From Francisella sp. LA112445 (GTDB lineage Bacteria; Pseudomonadota; Gammaproteobacteria; Francisellales; Francisellaceae), in contig NZ_CP041030.1 of the NCBI RefSeq assembly GCF_012224145.1, positions 310,001 through 374,000 of the forward strand: 64,000 nucleotides of DNA. Reading direction: 5' to 3'. Positions 8,498 through 17,891 of this stretch are shown one piece after another. Below the pieces are notes generated by a model. That model made no database searches and was not told the origin of the DNA. It saw only the letters and a program-made list of their open reading frames with translations. A program made the translations under genes and the position numbers. Each line of letters starts with the position of its first letter. The stretch's first letter is position 1.

Positions 8498-9484
8498 ATG
8501 AATAGAAAAGTAGCTCTTGAGGCAGTTAGAGTAACAGAATTAGCAGCATTAGCATCTTGGAGTCAAATGGGCAGAGGAGATAAGATCGCTGCAGATCAAG
8601 CTGCTGTAGATGCAATGAGAAAAGCTCTCAATGAAGTTGATATCGATGGAACTGTTGTTATAGGTGAAGGAGAACTTGATGAAGCTCCAATGCTTTATAT
8701 TGGTGAAAAAGTCGGTGCTGGAGGCTGTGAGGTTGATATTGCTCTAGATCCGCTTGAGGGTACAACTATCACATCAAAAGGTGGTGCAAATGCTCTTACT
8801 GTTTTAGCTATGGCAGATAAAGGTGGGTTTTTAAATGCTCCTGATGTATATATGCAAAAAATAGCAGTTGGTGGAATTGACGCACCTAAAGGGATAGTTG
8901 ATTTAGACGACTCTGTAACAAAAAATTTAGAAAGAATCGCAAAGTTCAAAGGAGTTCATGTATCAGCTTTAGTTGTTTGTACTATGGATAGACCTCGACA
9001 TGATTATATTGTTAAAGAAGCTCGTGAATGTGGCGCTAGAGTTATTTTAATAGACGATGGCGATGTTTCAGGTGTTATCTCTACAGCTACTGAAGGTTCA
9101 GGTATTGATGTATTTATAGGTACTGGTGGTGCTCCTGAGGGGGTTTTATCCGCAGCCGCGCTAAAATGTCTAGGTGGTCAAATGCAAGCAAGGCTAGTTT
9201 TTCACTCAGATGAAGAGGTTCAAAGGGCTCATCGTTTAGGTATTACAGATCTTGATAAAAAATATGATATTGATGATCTAGCTTCAGGAGATATTGTATT
9301 TGCTGCAACAGGCGTTACAGATGGAAATATGCTACAAGGAGTTAAAAGAGTTAAAAGTTCACTTAGAGGATATTTTGCAGTAACTCATAGTGTTGTTATG
9401 CGTTCTACTACAAAAACTGTACGTCATATTACAGCAGAGCATAGCTTTAACTTTAAGGATGGCGTAGAGAAATTTATGTCTTAA
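8498..9484 (+). CDS. glpX: Fructose-1,6-bisphosphatase class II
   Basis: It dephosphorylates fructose-1,6-bisphosphate in gluconeogenesis; a type II, metal-dependent, lithium-sensitive-fold phosphatase. Motifs: GEGELDEAPMLYIGE, DPLEGT, RPRHD, GTGGAPEGVLSAAALKCLGG. At 328 aa it is full length (E. coli GlpX 336). AAAAAGGACC precedes the ATG. No class I fbp is in the window, so this may be the main FBPase; that is inference. Confidence 0.96.
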   Translation: MNRKVALEAVRVTELAALASWSQMGRGDKIAADQAAVDAMRKALNEVDIDGTVVIGEGELDEAPMLYIGEKVGAGGCEVDIALDPLEGTTITSKGGANALTVLAMADKGGFLNAPDVYMQKIAVGGIDAPKGIVDLDDSVTKNLERIAKFKGVHVSALVVCTMDRPRHDYIVKEARECGARVILIDDGDVSGVISTATEGSGIDVFIGTGGAPEGVLSAAALKCLGGQMQARLVFHSDEEVQRAHRLGITDLDKKYDIDDLASGDIVFAATGVTDGNMLQGVKRVKSSLRGYFAVTHSVVMRSTTKTVRHITAEHSFNFKDGVEKFMS

Positions 9485-9560
9485 ATATAAGATATATGCT
9501 TTTTAAAAAGCTTATCAATATCACAAATTCTTATATATCCTAAAAAAATCTACAATAAAT

Positions 9561-10424
9561 AGGTTCTGTGCACAAAAAAAGCTAAATTAGATTGAAAATA
9601 GCTAAACCGTTGTTATTTAGAAGTTGAAAGACAATAAATACCAAGGGTTTAGCAAATGCATTATCATATAAAAGAAGTATTCTGGTCAAGTATTTTATTA
9701 TTCTTAAAATCACAAAAAGGTATACATACCAATGATGAAGACAAATTAAGATTGTTTATTGAAGCAGTATTTTATGTATTACGTACAGGCTGCCAATGGA
9801 GAATGTTACCATTTTATTATGGTAAATATAGATCAATACATAAGCGTTTTAAGGATTGGAGTGATAAAGACATATTCTCTAAATTATTTAAGTCAGTGCA
9901 AAATCCTGATTTACAAGAAGTTATGCTTGACTCAACGATAGCAAGAGCACATGCCTGTGCTACAGGATATGACAAGAATGATAACCAAGCAATTGGTAGA
10001 TCAGTTGGTGGAGTAACCACCAAGATTCATGCTATGACCGATGCTTTAGGCAACCCGCTGGAAGTATTACTGTCAGAAGGTAAAACTCATGATAGTAAAG
10101 TGGCAATAGACCTACTACAGAAGGTATATAATACAAAAGTTATCGCTGATAGAGCATATCACTCTAATGAAATTAGAGAACATATTCAAAATATATCCTC
10201 TGAAGCTGTTATTCCCTGCAAATCAAATACTATAAACCCTATAGATTTTGATATTCAAATATACAAAGAAAGACATTTGATTGAGAATTTCTTTTCTAAA
10301 ATTAAGCATTTTAGAAGAGTATTTTCTAGGTTTGATAAAACCATTTCAGCATATCTGGGTATGATTAAATTAGCTTGTACTTTTATTTGGCTTCGATGAG
10401 AATTTATTTTTGTGCACAGAACCT
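9561..10424 (+). mobile_element. ISFtu2-type insertion sequence, IS5 family, complete
   Basis: The two ends are perfect inverted repeats of 18 bp (AGGTTCTGTGCACAAAAA at 9561-9578 and its complement ending at 10424). The element is about 864 bp with one uninterrupted transposase gene. A TA is present at both edges, consistent with a 2-bp target duplication as in the IS427 subgroup of IS5. It lies between glpX and the putP promoter and interrupts no recognisable gene. Confidence 0.92.
9656..10399 (+). CDS. IS5-family transposase (ISFtu2)
   Basis: A DDE transposase of 247 aa. An N-terminal DUF4096-like domain (RTGCQWRMLPFYYGKYRSIHKRF) precedes the catalytic domain with MLDSTIARAHA (first Asp), VIADRAYHS (second Asp) and RHLIENFFSKIKHFRRV (Glu of the Y-(2)-R-(3)-E-(6)-K signature). 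I recognise it as the Francisella ISFtu2 transposase. It has no frameshift or internal stop, so it may be active. Its 5' leader from the left end is about 95 bp. Confidence 0.93.
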   Translation: MHYHIKEVFWSSILLFLKSQKGIHTNDEDKLRLFIEAVFYVLRTGCQWRMLPFYYGKYRSIHKRFKDWSDKDIFSKLFKSVQNPDLQEVMLDSTIARAHACATGYDKNDNQAIGRSVGGVTTKIHAMTDALGNPLEVLLSEGKTHDSKVAIDLLQKVYNTKVIADRAYHSNEIREHIQNISSEAVIPCKSNTINPIDFDIQIYKERHLIENFFSKIKHFRRVFSRFDKTISAYLGMIKLACTFIWLR

Positions 10425-10448
10425 ATCTTTCTTAAGTTATTTTAAGTT

Positions 10449-10475
10449 TTGACTATAGCATCTATTAAATATAAT
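10449..10475 (+). promoter_or_regulatory. Putative putP promoter
   Basis: TTGACT (10449-10454) and TATAAT (10470-10475) are separated by 15 bp, about 115 bp before putP and just downstream of the insertion sequence. The insertion therefore seems to have left the promoter intact. Confidence 0.5.
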
Positions 10476-10591
10476 TTTTTATTAAGTTAATTTTGCCAAT
10501 AAAGCTAATAATGCTGATAAACTAGGTTTAAAAACGTTTTTTAAAATGGTAGATTGTTAAAACATAGTTTAAAAAAATAAGTATTTAACAA

Positions 10592-12058
10592 ATGGATCAA
10601 ACAGGTATTCTCTGGATTACTTTCGTAATATATATAGTAATTATTTTTACTATTGGCGTGTATTCTTACTTTCAAACAAAAAAAGTCTCTGACTATATGC
10701 TTGGTGGCCGTTCATTGAGCGCACCTATCGCTGCATTAGGGGCTGGAGCATCTGATATGGGGTCATGGTTATTATTAGCTCTTCCTGGGGCATTTATGGT
10801 TTCTGGATTTAATCAGATTTGGTTGCCACTGGGATTAACAATAGGGGCTTTTATTAACTGGGGTGTTATTGCAAAGAGATTAAGAATATATACTGAAATT
10901 GCAAAAGATTCTATAACTATACCTGCTTATTTTGAAAACAGATTTCATGATGGTTCTGGTATAATTAGAACTCTGACAGCAGTCGTTTTAGTAATTTTCT
11001 TTACAATATATGTCGGAGCAGGTTTTGTCTCTGGAGGCGTATTATTTAGTTCTATGTTTGGGATTTCATATCAAAGTGCCTTACTACTAACTGCTTCAAT
11101 TATATTTATATATACTTGTGTTGGTGGTTTTTTAGCAATATCTTGGATTGATTTCTTTCAAGGGTCGTTAATGCTATTTGCATTATTGTTAGTACCAATT
11201 GTTGTTTACTTTAATTTTGATAGCTCAGGAACTACTAGCATTTTGTCAAATATTGATATTAAAGGATTCTATGATGTAACTTCTGGTGTTCCTTTAATTA
11301 CAATTATTTCTTTGCTCGCTTGGGGACTAGGATACTTTGGTCAACCACATATTATTGTGAGATTTATGGCAATAAAAGATCCAAATAAAACTCATAAAGC
11401 TATGTGGATCTGTATGACTTGGATGATATTAGCACTTATCGGAGCAGCTTGTGTCGGTATTCTTGGAGCAGCGTATTATCAAACAGGTCAAATAAACCCA
11501 GAGTCAGTATTTTTAAAATTATCATCAGTATTTTTTAATCCATGGGTTGAAGGGGTATTGTTGGCAGCTGTTCTTTCTGCTGTTATGAGTACATCCTCAG
11601 CACAATTGTTAGCATTATCAAGTGCATTTTCTGTGGATGTTTATGCTAAATTTATAAGGAAAAATGCTTCACATCGTGAACAGTTAAATGTTAGTCGTTT
11701 AATTGTACTTATAATAACTATAGTAGCAATAGTAATATCTTTAAATCCTGATACAACTATCTTAAAGTTAGTAGGCTATGCATGGGCTGGACTAGGAAGC
11801 TCTTTCGGCTCAGTAGTAATATTCTCTTTATTTTGGTCTAGAATCAATAAGTCTGGAGCTATGGCTGGTATTTTATCAGGATCACTAGTAGTTTTAGTAT
11901 GGCCGTTATTTGCAAATTTAGGAGGGTGGTTTAAAATATATGCAATGGTTCCTGGGTTTGTATCTAGCAGTATATTGATAATAGTTGTTAGTCTATTAAC
12001 TTCAAAACCAGAGGATTCAATACAGCTTGAATATAATAAATATAAGCAAGCTTTATAA
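10592..12058 (+). CDS. putP: Sodium/proline symporter
   Basis: A solute:sodium symporter (SSS) of 488 aa with 12-13 TM helices in the inner membrane. The family segments SDYMLGGRSLSAPIAALGAGASDMGSW, GWGxxAKRLR-like WGVIAKRLR, and GYFGQPHIIVRFMAIKD are all as in PutP, as is AAVLSAVMSTSSAQLL in the Na+-site region. Length is normal (E. coli PutP 502). It is preceded by its own likely promoter. Confidence 0.9.
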   Translation: MDQTGILWITFVIYIVIIFTIGVYSYFQTKKVSDYMLGGRSLSAPIAALGAGASDMGSWLLLALPGAFMVSGFNQIWLPLGLTIGAFINWGVIAKRLRIYTEIAKDSITIPAYFENRFHDGSGIIRTLTAVVLVIFFTIYVGAGFVSGGVLFSSMFGISYQSALLLTASIIFIYTCVGGFLAISWIDFFQGSLMLFALLLVPIVVYFNFDSSGTTSILSNIDIKGFYDVTSGVPLITIISLLAWGLGYFGQPHIIVRFMAIKDPNKTHKAMWICMTWMILALIGAACVGILGAAYYQTGQINPESVFLKLSSVFFNPWVEGVLLAAVLSAVMSTSSAQLLALSSAFSVDVYAKFIRKNASHREQLNVSRLIVLIITIVAIVISLNPDTTILKLVGYAWAGLGSSFGSVVIFSLFWSRINKSGAMAGILSGSLVVLVWPLFANLGGWFKIYAMVPGFVSSSILIIVVSLLTSKPEDSIQLEYNKYKQAL

Positions 12059-12123
12059 CAAAGCTATTGTTACTTAGATCGTTTTACAGTAGAATTCTTA
12101 TCATTTGATTTTACGGTTTTTAG

Positions 12124-13803
12124 ATGAAACGAGCATTAAGCCTAATAGTTTTAATAGGAGTGCTATTTAGTGTTTCGTTGACAGGACGATTTATGGCTTC
12201 AATAATTTTACTATCTTTATTATTTTTATTTCTACTATATTTATTTATATCTTCTAAAAAAGACCAGTTTAAATTTATAGGTATTGTATATGCGCTATTA
12301 AGTTTTGGTTTTGTTGCTTATGTGACACAAACTTTTCTAGGTGCTGATTATAATGCTCATCCTTTTATTTCTATAGTAATCTTAGTTATTCTTTTACCAA
12401 CATTCTTTTTGTTAGGCTATAGGATAATCCTAAGCTTACACTGTTTTATAGATAGTTTATATCAATTAAGAAAAACTAAGACTTTTACAGAGACATCAGA
12501 TCTTGATTGCTCAATAGTTATTACTACTCGTAATGAGCCCTTTGATGTTTGTAAAATGACTTTTGATTCTGCTTATAATCTAGACTACCCAGCAGACAAA
12601 AAAGAAATAGTAGTTGTTGATAATAGTGATTTAGATAATAAGGATTTTATTAAGTGGCGCGAGTATGTGAATCAAAAACATATGAGTGATGGCATAGTCT
12701 GTAAATTTATACATAGAAATGGAGTTGAAGGTTTTAAACCTCGCAATTTAGATATTGCCATGGAGAATGTTAGTTTTGATTATGTACTATTTTTAGATGC
12801 TGACTCTACATTACCAGAAAATGCGTTAAAGGTAGGCTTGTCAGAGTTTAAGAAAGATTCGAAACTAGGCTTTATAAGTTTTCTTATTGAAAGTACCAAT
12901 TATAGTACTAATTTAGTTACAAAAGTTGCGAGTATTTTCCAAAATACAATTAGGTATTTTAATGAATTTGTTGGTAAGTATGGTTACTGTAATTATCAAG
13001 GACACAATGGTATCTGGAATAAAAAAGCACTTAATGCGATATCAAAGTGGGAAGAGTATTATAAATCCCAAGTGATGGTAACCGAAGATATTGCAGCAGG
13101 TTTTAGGTGCTATGAAGCAGGCTTTAGGAGTAAACCTGTCTTTCTTAAAACGGGTGAGTGGGTACCGACATCTTTAAAAGAGTTTGAGAAAATGTGGTTA
13201 AGATGGTCATTTGGTGGTATGCAGGTTATGCATAAACATATGTCAAAGATAATAAAATCACCAAATCTTCATTTTAGAGTGAAGCTTGATATGTTATACC
13301 TATTATTTAAGGTAGTAGCATCAGGGTTTCCGATATTTGCACTACTTCTTGTGCTTTTCCCGAAAGGAGATCCAGCGTTTGTTTTAATTGTAAACATAAC
13401 TCTTGTGCCATTATTTATATTGAGCTTTTGGTATTACTTATGTGGAGATATTAAGGGCAGTTTTCTAAGTAAAGTTTCACAGATATATATATCAATGTTT
13501 ATGCTCTCATCTTTTGTTTTTTGGTGTGGAATCAAAGCAGAGATAAATTATTATCTAAATAAGCCTCAAGGTTGGAAGCCGACGAGTAAAGTTTTTGATA
13601 AGATAGAAGGGTGGCCTCAGATTATTTATGATAATTTTGGTAAATTGACTTTTTCAATATTTGGATTAGCTGTAGCCATTTATTCGATTTTAAAATTTTA
13701 TCCTCAAACAAACTTCATTATGTATTTCTTATGTATGCTACCAAGTATATTGTTATTTTTGAACACAGTCCTATGTGTTGTTATACTAGGTAAAGCACGA
13801 TAA
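12124..13803 (+). CDS. BcsA-like family 2 glycosyltransferase, membrane
   Basis: A polytopic membrane GT2 enzyme of 559 aa. Three or so N-terminal TM segments (residues ~5-110) precede a GT-A domain with CSIVITTRNEP, VVVDNSD, FLDADS (DxD region) and VTEDIAAGFR (TED). Four or more TM helices follow. The cellulose-synthase QxxRW motif appears as MWLRW, with Met instead of Gln, and there is no PilZ domain. It probably transfers sugars into an exopolysaccharide or surface glycan; polymer and processivity are unknown. It stands upstream of the CNNM gene with a 15-bp gap. Confidence 0.75.
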   Translation: MKRALSLIVLIGVLFSVSLTGRFMASIILLSLLFLFLLYLFISSKKDQFKFIGIVYALLSFGFVAYVTQTFLGADYNAHPFISIVILVILLPTFFLLGYRIILSLHCFIDSLYQLRKTKTFTETSDLDCSIVITTRNEPFDVCKMTFDSAYNLDYPADKKEIVVVDNSDLDNKDFIKWREYVNQKHMSDGIVCKFIHRNGVEGFKPRNLDIAMENVSFDYVLFLDADSTLPENALKVGLSEFKKDSKLGFISFLIESTNYSTNLVTKVASIFQNTIRYFNEFVGKYGYCNYQGHNGIWNKKALNAISKWEEYYKSQVMVTEDIAAGFRCYEAGFRSKPVFLKTGEWVPTSLKEFEKMWLRWSFGGMQVMHKHMSKIIKSPNLHFRVKLDMLYLLFKVVASGFPIFALLLVLFPKGDPAFVLIVNITLVPLFILSFWYYLCGDIKGSFLSKVSQIYISMFMLSSFVFWCGIKAEINYYLNKPQGWKPTSKVFDKIEGWPQIIYDNFGKLTFSIFGLAVAIYSILKFYPQTNFIMYFLCMLPSILLFLNTVLCVVILGKAR

Positions 13804-13818
13804 AAAATCATTTGTAAT

Positions 13819-15120
13819 ATGATTGAGTATGATAATATATTTTATTTAGTTATAGCATTTGGGTTTGTATTATTAAATGCCTTTTTTGTCGTTGCAGAAT
13901 TTTCTTTAGTTAAACTTAGACATTCCCAAGCAAAAATCTTAAAACAAAAAAAAGGTTTAAGAGGTAAAATTCTATACCAAGTACATAATAATCTTGATGT
14001 ATATCTTTCAGCTTGTCAGTTAGGAATTACATTAGCATCGTTAGGGCTAGGCTGGGTCGGGGAGCCAGCATTTTCTGAACTGCTAGAGCCATTTTTTCTA
14101 CATTTAGGAATAGTATCAGCAGAGGTTACAAAGTTTATAGCTTTTGCGGTTGGCTTTGCAGTAATATCTTTTTTACATATAGTTATAGGTGAGCTAATGC
14201 CGAAATCTATGGCTATAAGGCAGACTGAGAGACTATCTCTTTTAACTTGTATACCTCTTTATATTTTTTATTGGGTAATGTTGCCATTTATTTGGATTCT
14301 TAATGAAACAGCAAATAGGCTTCTTAGGTTTTTTAGACTAGATTCTGTTGCAGATGCTGAGTATGGTTATACTGCCGATGAAATAAAACTTATACTTAAG
14401 AGTAGTCATTTTAAAAAACCTATGACTGAAGATCATAGAGATATCCTTTTAAGGATAGTTGAGTTTTCTAATTTACAAGCAATCGATGCTATGCGACCAA
14501 TTAAAGAAATGGTTGCTATAGACTATGATCTTTCAAGCAAGGCAAAACTTGAAACGGTTAAAAAGCATCTATATACAAGGTATCCTGTTTATAAAAGTAA
14601 AGCTAAGAATATTATTGGTGTTATACATACTAAGGATATTTTGTGTGCTTTAGATGATGAGTCTAAAAAAGAAGAGTTACGACCAATACTACGAGTTTCA
14701 CATCATGATCAGCTAATAGATGTGTTACGTAAGTTTCAACAAGGAAAGCCACATTTTGCATTAGTGTATAAAAACCGTAATTTAATAGGTTTTATAACTT
14801 TAGATAATTTATTAGCTATCTTGATAGGTAAGATGTCAGATGAGTTCCATTTCGTAAAAGAGCCTTGGTTAACAATATCAGCTAATAAGTTTTTGATAAA
14901 GGCAGAGGCGCCTGTATATGCAGTTGAAAGGTTAGCTGGTGTAGATCTATCTGAATATCCAGCAGATACCGTTTTAGATTTATTGAAAAATGTTTTAGGT
15001 GATAATTTAAATAGTAGCAGCACTTGGAATCAGTCTGAATTTCTAATAAAAGTATATAAAGTAGAAAATGGTATTATAAAAGAGGTCCTTTTAGAGCTAA
15101 AGCAAGATCAAGAAGACTAA
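13819..15120 (+). CDS. CNNM/CorC-type hemolysin-like membrane protein (DUF21-CBS-CorC_HlyC)
   Basis: A 433-aa inner-membrane protein: DUF21 domain with four TM segments (residues ~1-185, including LNAFFVVAEFSLVKLRHSQ and ACQLGITLASLGLGWVGEP), a CBS pair (~200-335), then a CorC_HlyC transport-associated domain at the C-terminus. The family is linked to Mg2+/Co2+ export and was once annotated as hemolysin. All domains are complete. It directly precedes the minor pilin cluster but has no evident link to it. Confidence 0.85.
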   Translation: MIEYDNIFYLVIAFGFVLLNAFFVVAEFSLVKLRHSQAKILKQKKGLRGKILYQVHNNLDVYLSACQLGITLASLGLGWVGEPAFSELLEPFFLHLGIVSAEVTKFIAFAVGFAVISFLHIVIGELMPKSMAIRQTERLSLLTCIPLYIFYWVMLPFIWILNETANRLLRFFRLDSVADAEYGYTADEIKLILKSSHFKKPMTEDHRDILLRIVEFSNLQAIDAMRPIKEMVAIDYDLSSKAKLETVKKHLYTRYPVYKSKAKNIIGVIHTKDILCALDDESKKEELRPILRVSHHDQLIDVLRKFQQGKPHFALVYKNRNLIGFITLDNLLAILIGKMSDEFHFVKEPWLTISANKFLIKAEAPVYAVERLAGVDLSEYPADTVLDLLKNVLGDNLNSSSTWNQSEFLIKVYKVENGIIKEVLLELKQDQED

Positions 15121-15200
15121 AAAGTCACCAGATATTTAGTTTTAAAATAAAGGTATGTTAATATAATCCAAATACTTCGTTTAAATAAGATTAATTAGTG

Positions 15201-15551
15201 ATGCTAAGTCTCTTGAGTATAAGTCGACAAAAAGGATTGTCATTAATAGAGAGTGTACTTTCATCTGTGATAGGTCTATTTATACTAACATCATCTTTTT
15301 TAGTAATAAACTCGACTATAATGACATCAGTTACTTCAGAAAAAAGAGTACAGCTGAATCAGGAGCTAGATAAAAAGATAGATCATTATATTTTAACTGG
15401 AGATTTTAATAAATCTCCAACCCAAGGCGATGAGTTTTTGAAATCTAAATCATCAGATCCCAGTTTAGTAAAGTTTATTGGGAAAAACAAGGATTCTGGA
15501 ATTACAATTTCAAAAGAGATAATTAAATATAAAAGTTCAGTTAATATTTAA
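15201..15551 (+). CDS. PilV-like minor (pseudo)pilin
   Basis: A short pilin-like protein of about 116 aa. A leader of roughly 11 residues ends in RQKG, followed by the class III signal LSLIESVLSSVIGLFILTS, with Glu at position +5 of the mature protein. This is the prepilin-peptidase motif and the N-terminal helix of type IV pilins; PilV/GspI-type proteins of this size occupy the tip complex. I chose the ATG at 15201; a GTG at 15198 is also possible. A TATAAT at 15162-15167 may be its -10 box. It begins a run of minor pilins on the same strand, with the next gene 9 bp away. Confidence 0.7.
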   Translation: MLSLLSISRQKGLSLIESVLSSVIGLFILTSSFLVINSTIMTSVTSEKRVQLNQELDKKIDHYILTGDFNKSPTQGDEFLKSKSSDPSLVKFIGKNKDSGITISKEIIKYKSSVNI

Positions 15552-15560
15552 ATTGATATT

Positions 15561-16481
15561 ATGCAAAGGTATATAAATAAAAACACTTCTAGTAGAGGTG
15601 TAACATTGGTAGAGCTTTTAGTAGCGGTTACAATATCTGCAATCGTTATTACTATGGCTATCAATATATATCTATCTTCAAAGAAAATATATAAAGAATC
15701 AAAGCAAAAAACATCTTTAGACATTAGACAGTTAACTGCAAAAAAAATATTTTATGATGCTGTGACTAATGCAGGACTCTCGTGTAAGTATGGAACTAAG
15801 AATCAGAAGTATGTGAATAGGACGGGTGAAAATTCAATAAATTTTGATTTTATGTATGATAGTTCGCCGGTTAGGGTTGGGGATATATCATCGATAGGAA
15901 GTTTTCTAGAGAATTCTTTAAAAGGAAAAAAAGGAAGCTTATATCAGCCTGGTACGAACTACATAATGATAAAGAGCGAGGATACATTTACTAGTTTGAC
16001 AACTAAACCTGTAAATCTAAATCTCTATCTTAACTCTATAGAGCAGTTAGAGAAGAATGACTATCTTGCATTATGTAATAATGATGATATCAATCTTGTT
16101 AGGATCACTGATGTAGATAAAAAACATAATAAAGTTGGTTTAGTTATTGCGCCATCAAGTGAGTATCATAAAGGAGATTATGTAGGGAAGTATAGTATAC
16201 AAATATTTTATATAGCCGCAGATAATGTCTCTAATAATTCTGGTAAATTAAGTTACTCGTTATATTTGTACACTAAGGATGGTTCAAATCCTGGAGTTTC
16301 GTATCCTGTTGTTGATGGTGTTTCAGATTTAAAGATAAGTTACTCTATTTTAAACAGACAGCACCTTAATTGGAGAGATATAACTAGAAATGTTGATTTA
16401 GATAATATAAAAGCAAAAGCATTGAAAATATCATTTAAAATAAAAGATAAAAGCTTTGAAAAGGTTATCTTATTGTCATGA
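15561..16481 (+). CDS. PilW-like minor pilin, cassette 1
   Basis: A 306-aa prepilin. The leader ends SSRG and the mature part starts VTLVELLVAVTISAIVITMA with Glu +5, a full processing site for PilD. The long C-terminal domain matches in length and layout the PilW-like protein at 21669 (307 aa); both end with a GVSDLxISY segment followed by an R/K-rich IKxxFK/DYR strand. PilW/GspJ-type pilins belong to the tip-initiation complex. Its stop overlaps the following PilX-like gene by ATGA, indicating co-translation. Confidence 0.8.
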   Translation: MQRYINKNTSSRGVTLVELLVAVTISAIVITMAINIYLSSKKIYKESKQKTSLDIRQLTAKKIFYDAVTNAGLSCKYGTKNQKYVNRTGENSINFDFMYDSSPVRVGDISSIGSFLENSLKGKKGSLYQPGTNYIMIKSEDTFTSLTTKPVNLNLYLNSIEQLEKNDYLALCNNDDINLVRITDVDKKHNKVGLVIAPSSEYHKGDYVGKYSIQIFYIAADNVSNNSGKLSYSLYLYTKDGSNPGVSYPVVDGVSDLKISYSILNRQHLNWRDITRNVDLDNIKAKALKISFKIKDKSFEKVILLS

Positions 16482-17881
16482 TTAATAAGAGGCTTAACAT
16501 TATAAGAAAAATAACAGGCTCATCATTAGTATCTGTTATGATATTTGGTTTTGTTGTTTTGGTGACAGTGTCAAGCTTAGCTTATATTTTTAGATACAAT
16601 CTACTTAGTATAAAAAGTCTAATTTTACAAGAAACAGTTACAACAGTTGAGCAACAGTATATGCAACAAATTGTTGAAAAGGGTTCGATAAAGATTGGTA
16701 AAAAGATTTTAGGTAATTATCAATTTGAAAATAGTTTAGAAAATAAGCAACCAATCTTCTCTAATAAAGATGTTGATGCTAGTTTGTACCGTGCCGAGCC
16801 TTCAGCAATTACTAGTAACATAATCCATAAGCTCACATATAAGAATAACCTTGATATAACCAAGGACATTATATATAAAAGCTTACCAAAACACTCGATG
16901 ATAAATTATAACTCCTCAATCATTCCGCTTAATGTCCCTTATATTGATATAAGTAGGATGAATAATTCAGAAAAGTTTTATCGTTTAGATAAAGATTTCC
17001 AAATTAAAGATCGTCAAGTTGGATTTACTGGATTTATAAAAAAAGAACCAAACTGGCTTTTGATATCGGTTAATAATAAAGCACAAGTTATAAGTTTAAG
17101 AAATTTAGATTTATCACGTGATTATAAAATTAATATTGGTTGGAATCTCATAAAAGGTCATTGGCAAATGTTGATGGCTATATATGATAAAGATCAACTG
17201 TATATATTTACAACGAAGCTTAGTGACCTTGTGAATAATCTTGATAAGGCAGCTTTAGATCTCTCTACACCAGTTAAAATCTTAGATCCTCCTTCAAATA
17301 TTGCTGCAATCTCATGGTATTTTGAAAAAGACAATTCAGAGCCAAGTTTAGCAGTTTTAATAACTCGTCGTGATAGTGATGATAATTTAGCGGTTATTAT
17401 TGAGGACTTAGCTTATAACCCATTACAAAATATTTATACAGTGTCGGTGAAAGATAGCATTAATGGTTTAGGGGATATTAATAATAGTAATGTTTATGCA
17501 GTTGCTTTAGATCCAACTTACACACTTGCCGAAAGCCCTTTATATATTTTTGCAGGTAAAAAGATGCTTGTATATAACGTAAGTACTCATCATAAAGTCA
17601 AAAGACAAACTGTAATACTAAGTGAAAAAGTTTCTAATCAGCCTTTAGTCGTTAAGAAAGATGCTTATGATTATTATATTTTGACTTATAATGATGATCG
17701 ATATTTCCAATATAAATATACAAAAGATACTGATGTGATCAACATAACAGAACCAGTTATATATCCTGATGAAAAAATACAAAATATTATTGTAAGGTAT
17801 GGTTTGAAATTTATTGTAACTAAAAATCATTTATACATAAATGATTTTCAAAATAGAGAATTAAATAAGATTTCTATATAA
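16478..17881 (+). CDS. PilX-like minor pilin with a beta-rich C-terminal domain, cassette 1
   Basis: A 467-aa protein with a basic leader (INKRLNIIRKITGSS) and an N-terminal pilin-like hydrophobic helix (~residues 14-40) without Glu +5. Residues ~145-270 (IPLNVPYIDISRMNNSE, VGFTGFI, GWNLIKGHWQMLMAIYD) align with the middle domain of the three giant proteins at 22600, 25246 and 28035 (ISLNVPAIN, VGYIGSL, GWELKNGIWDLSIGVF). Instead of chitin-binding-like modules, the rest is a series of beta-strand-rich, roughly 40-50-residue repeats suggesting a propeller. The propeller is inference. Translationally coupled to the PilW-like gene. Confidence 0.7.
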   Translation: MINKRLNIIRKITGSSLVSVMIFGFVVLVTVSSLAYIFRYNLLSIKSLILQETVTTVEQQYMQQIVEKGSIKIGKKILGNYQFENSLENKQPIFSNKDVDASLYRAEPSAITSNIIHKLTYKNNLDITKDIIYKSLPKHSMINYNSSIIPLNVPYIDISRMNNSEKFYRLDKDFQIKDRQVGFTGFIKKEPNWLLISVNNKAQVISLRNLDLSRDYKINIGWNLIKGHWQMLMAIYDKDQLYIFTTKLSDLVNNLDKAALDLSTPVKILDPPSNIAAISWYFEKDNSEPSLAVLITRRDSDDNLAVIIEDLAYNPLQNIYTVSVKDSINGLGDINNSNVYAVALDPTYTLAESPLYIFAGKKMLVYNVSTHHKVKRQTVILSEKVSNQPLVVKKDAYDYYILTYNDDRYFQYKYTKDTDVINITEPVIYPDEKIQNIIVRYGLKFIVTKNHLYINDFQNRELNKISI

Positions 17882-17891
17882 AGGATACTTA

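Noticed and set aside
9498-9511. GCTTTTTAAAAAGC as a terminator of glpX
   Set aside because: It is a perfect palindrome but has no loop and no T-run, and its AT-rich stem is weak, so I did not list it as a terminator.
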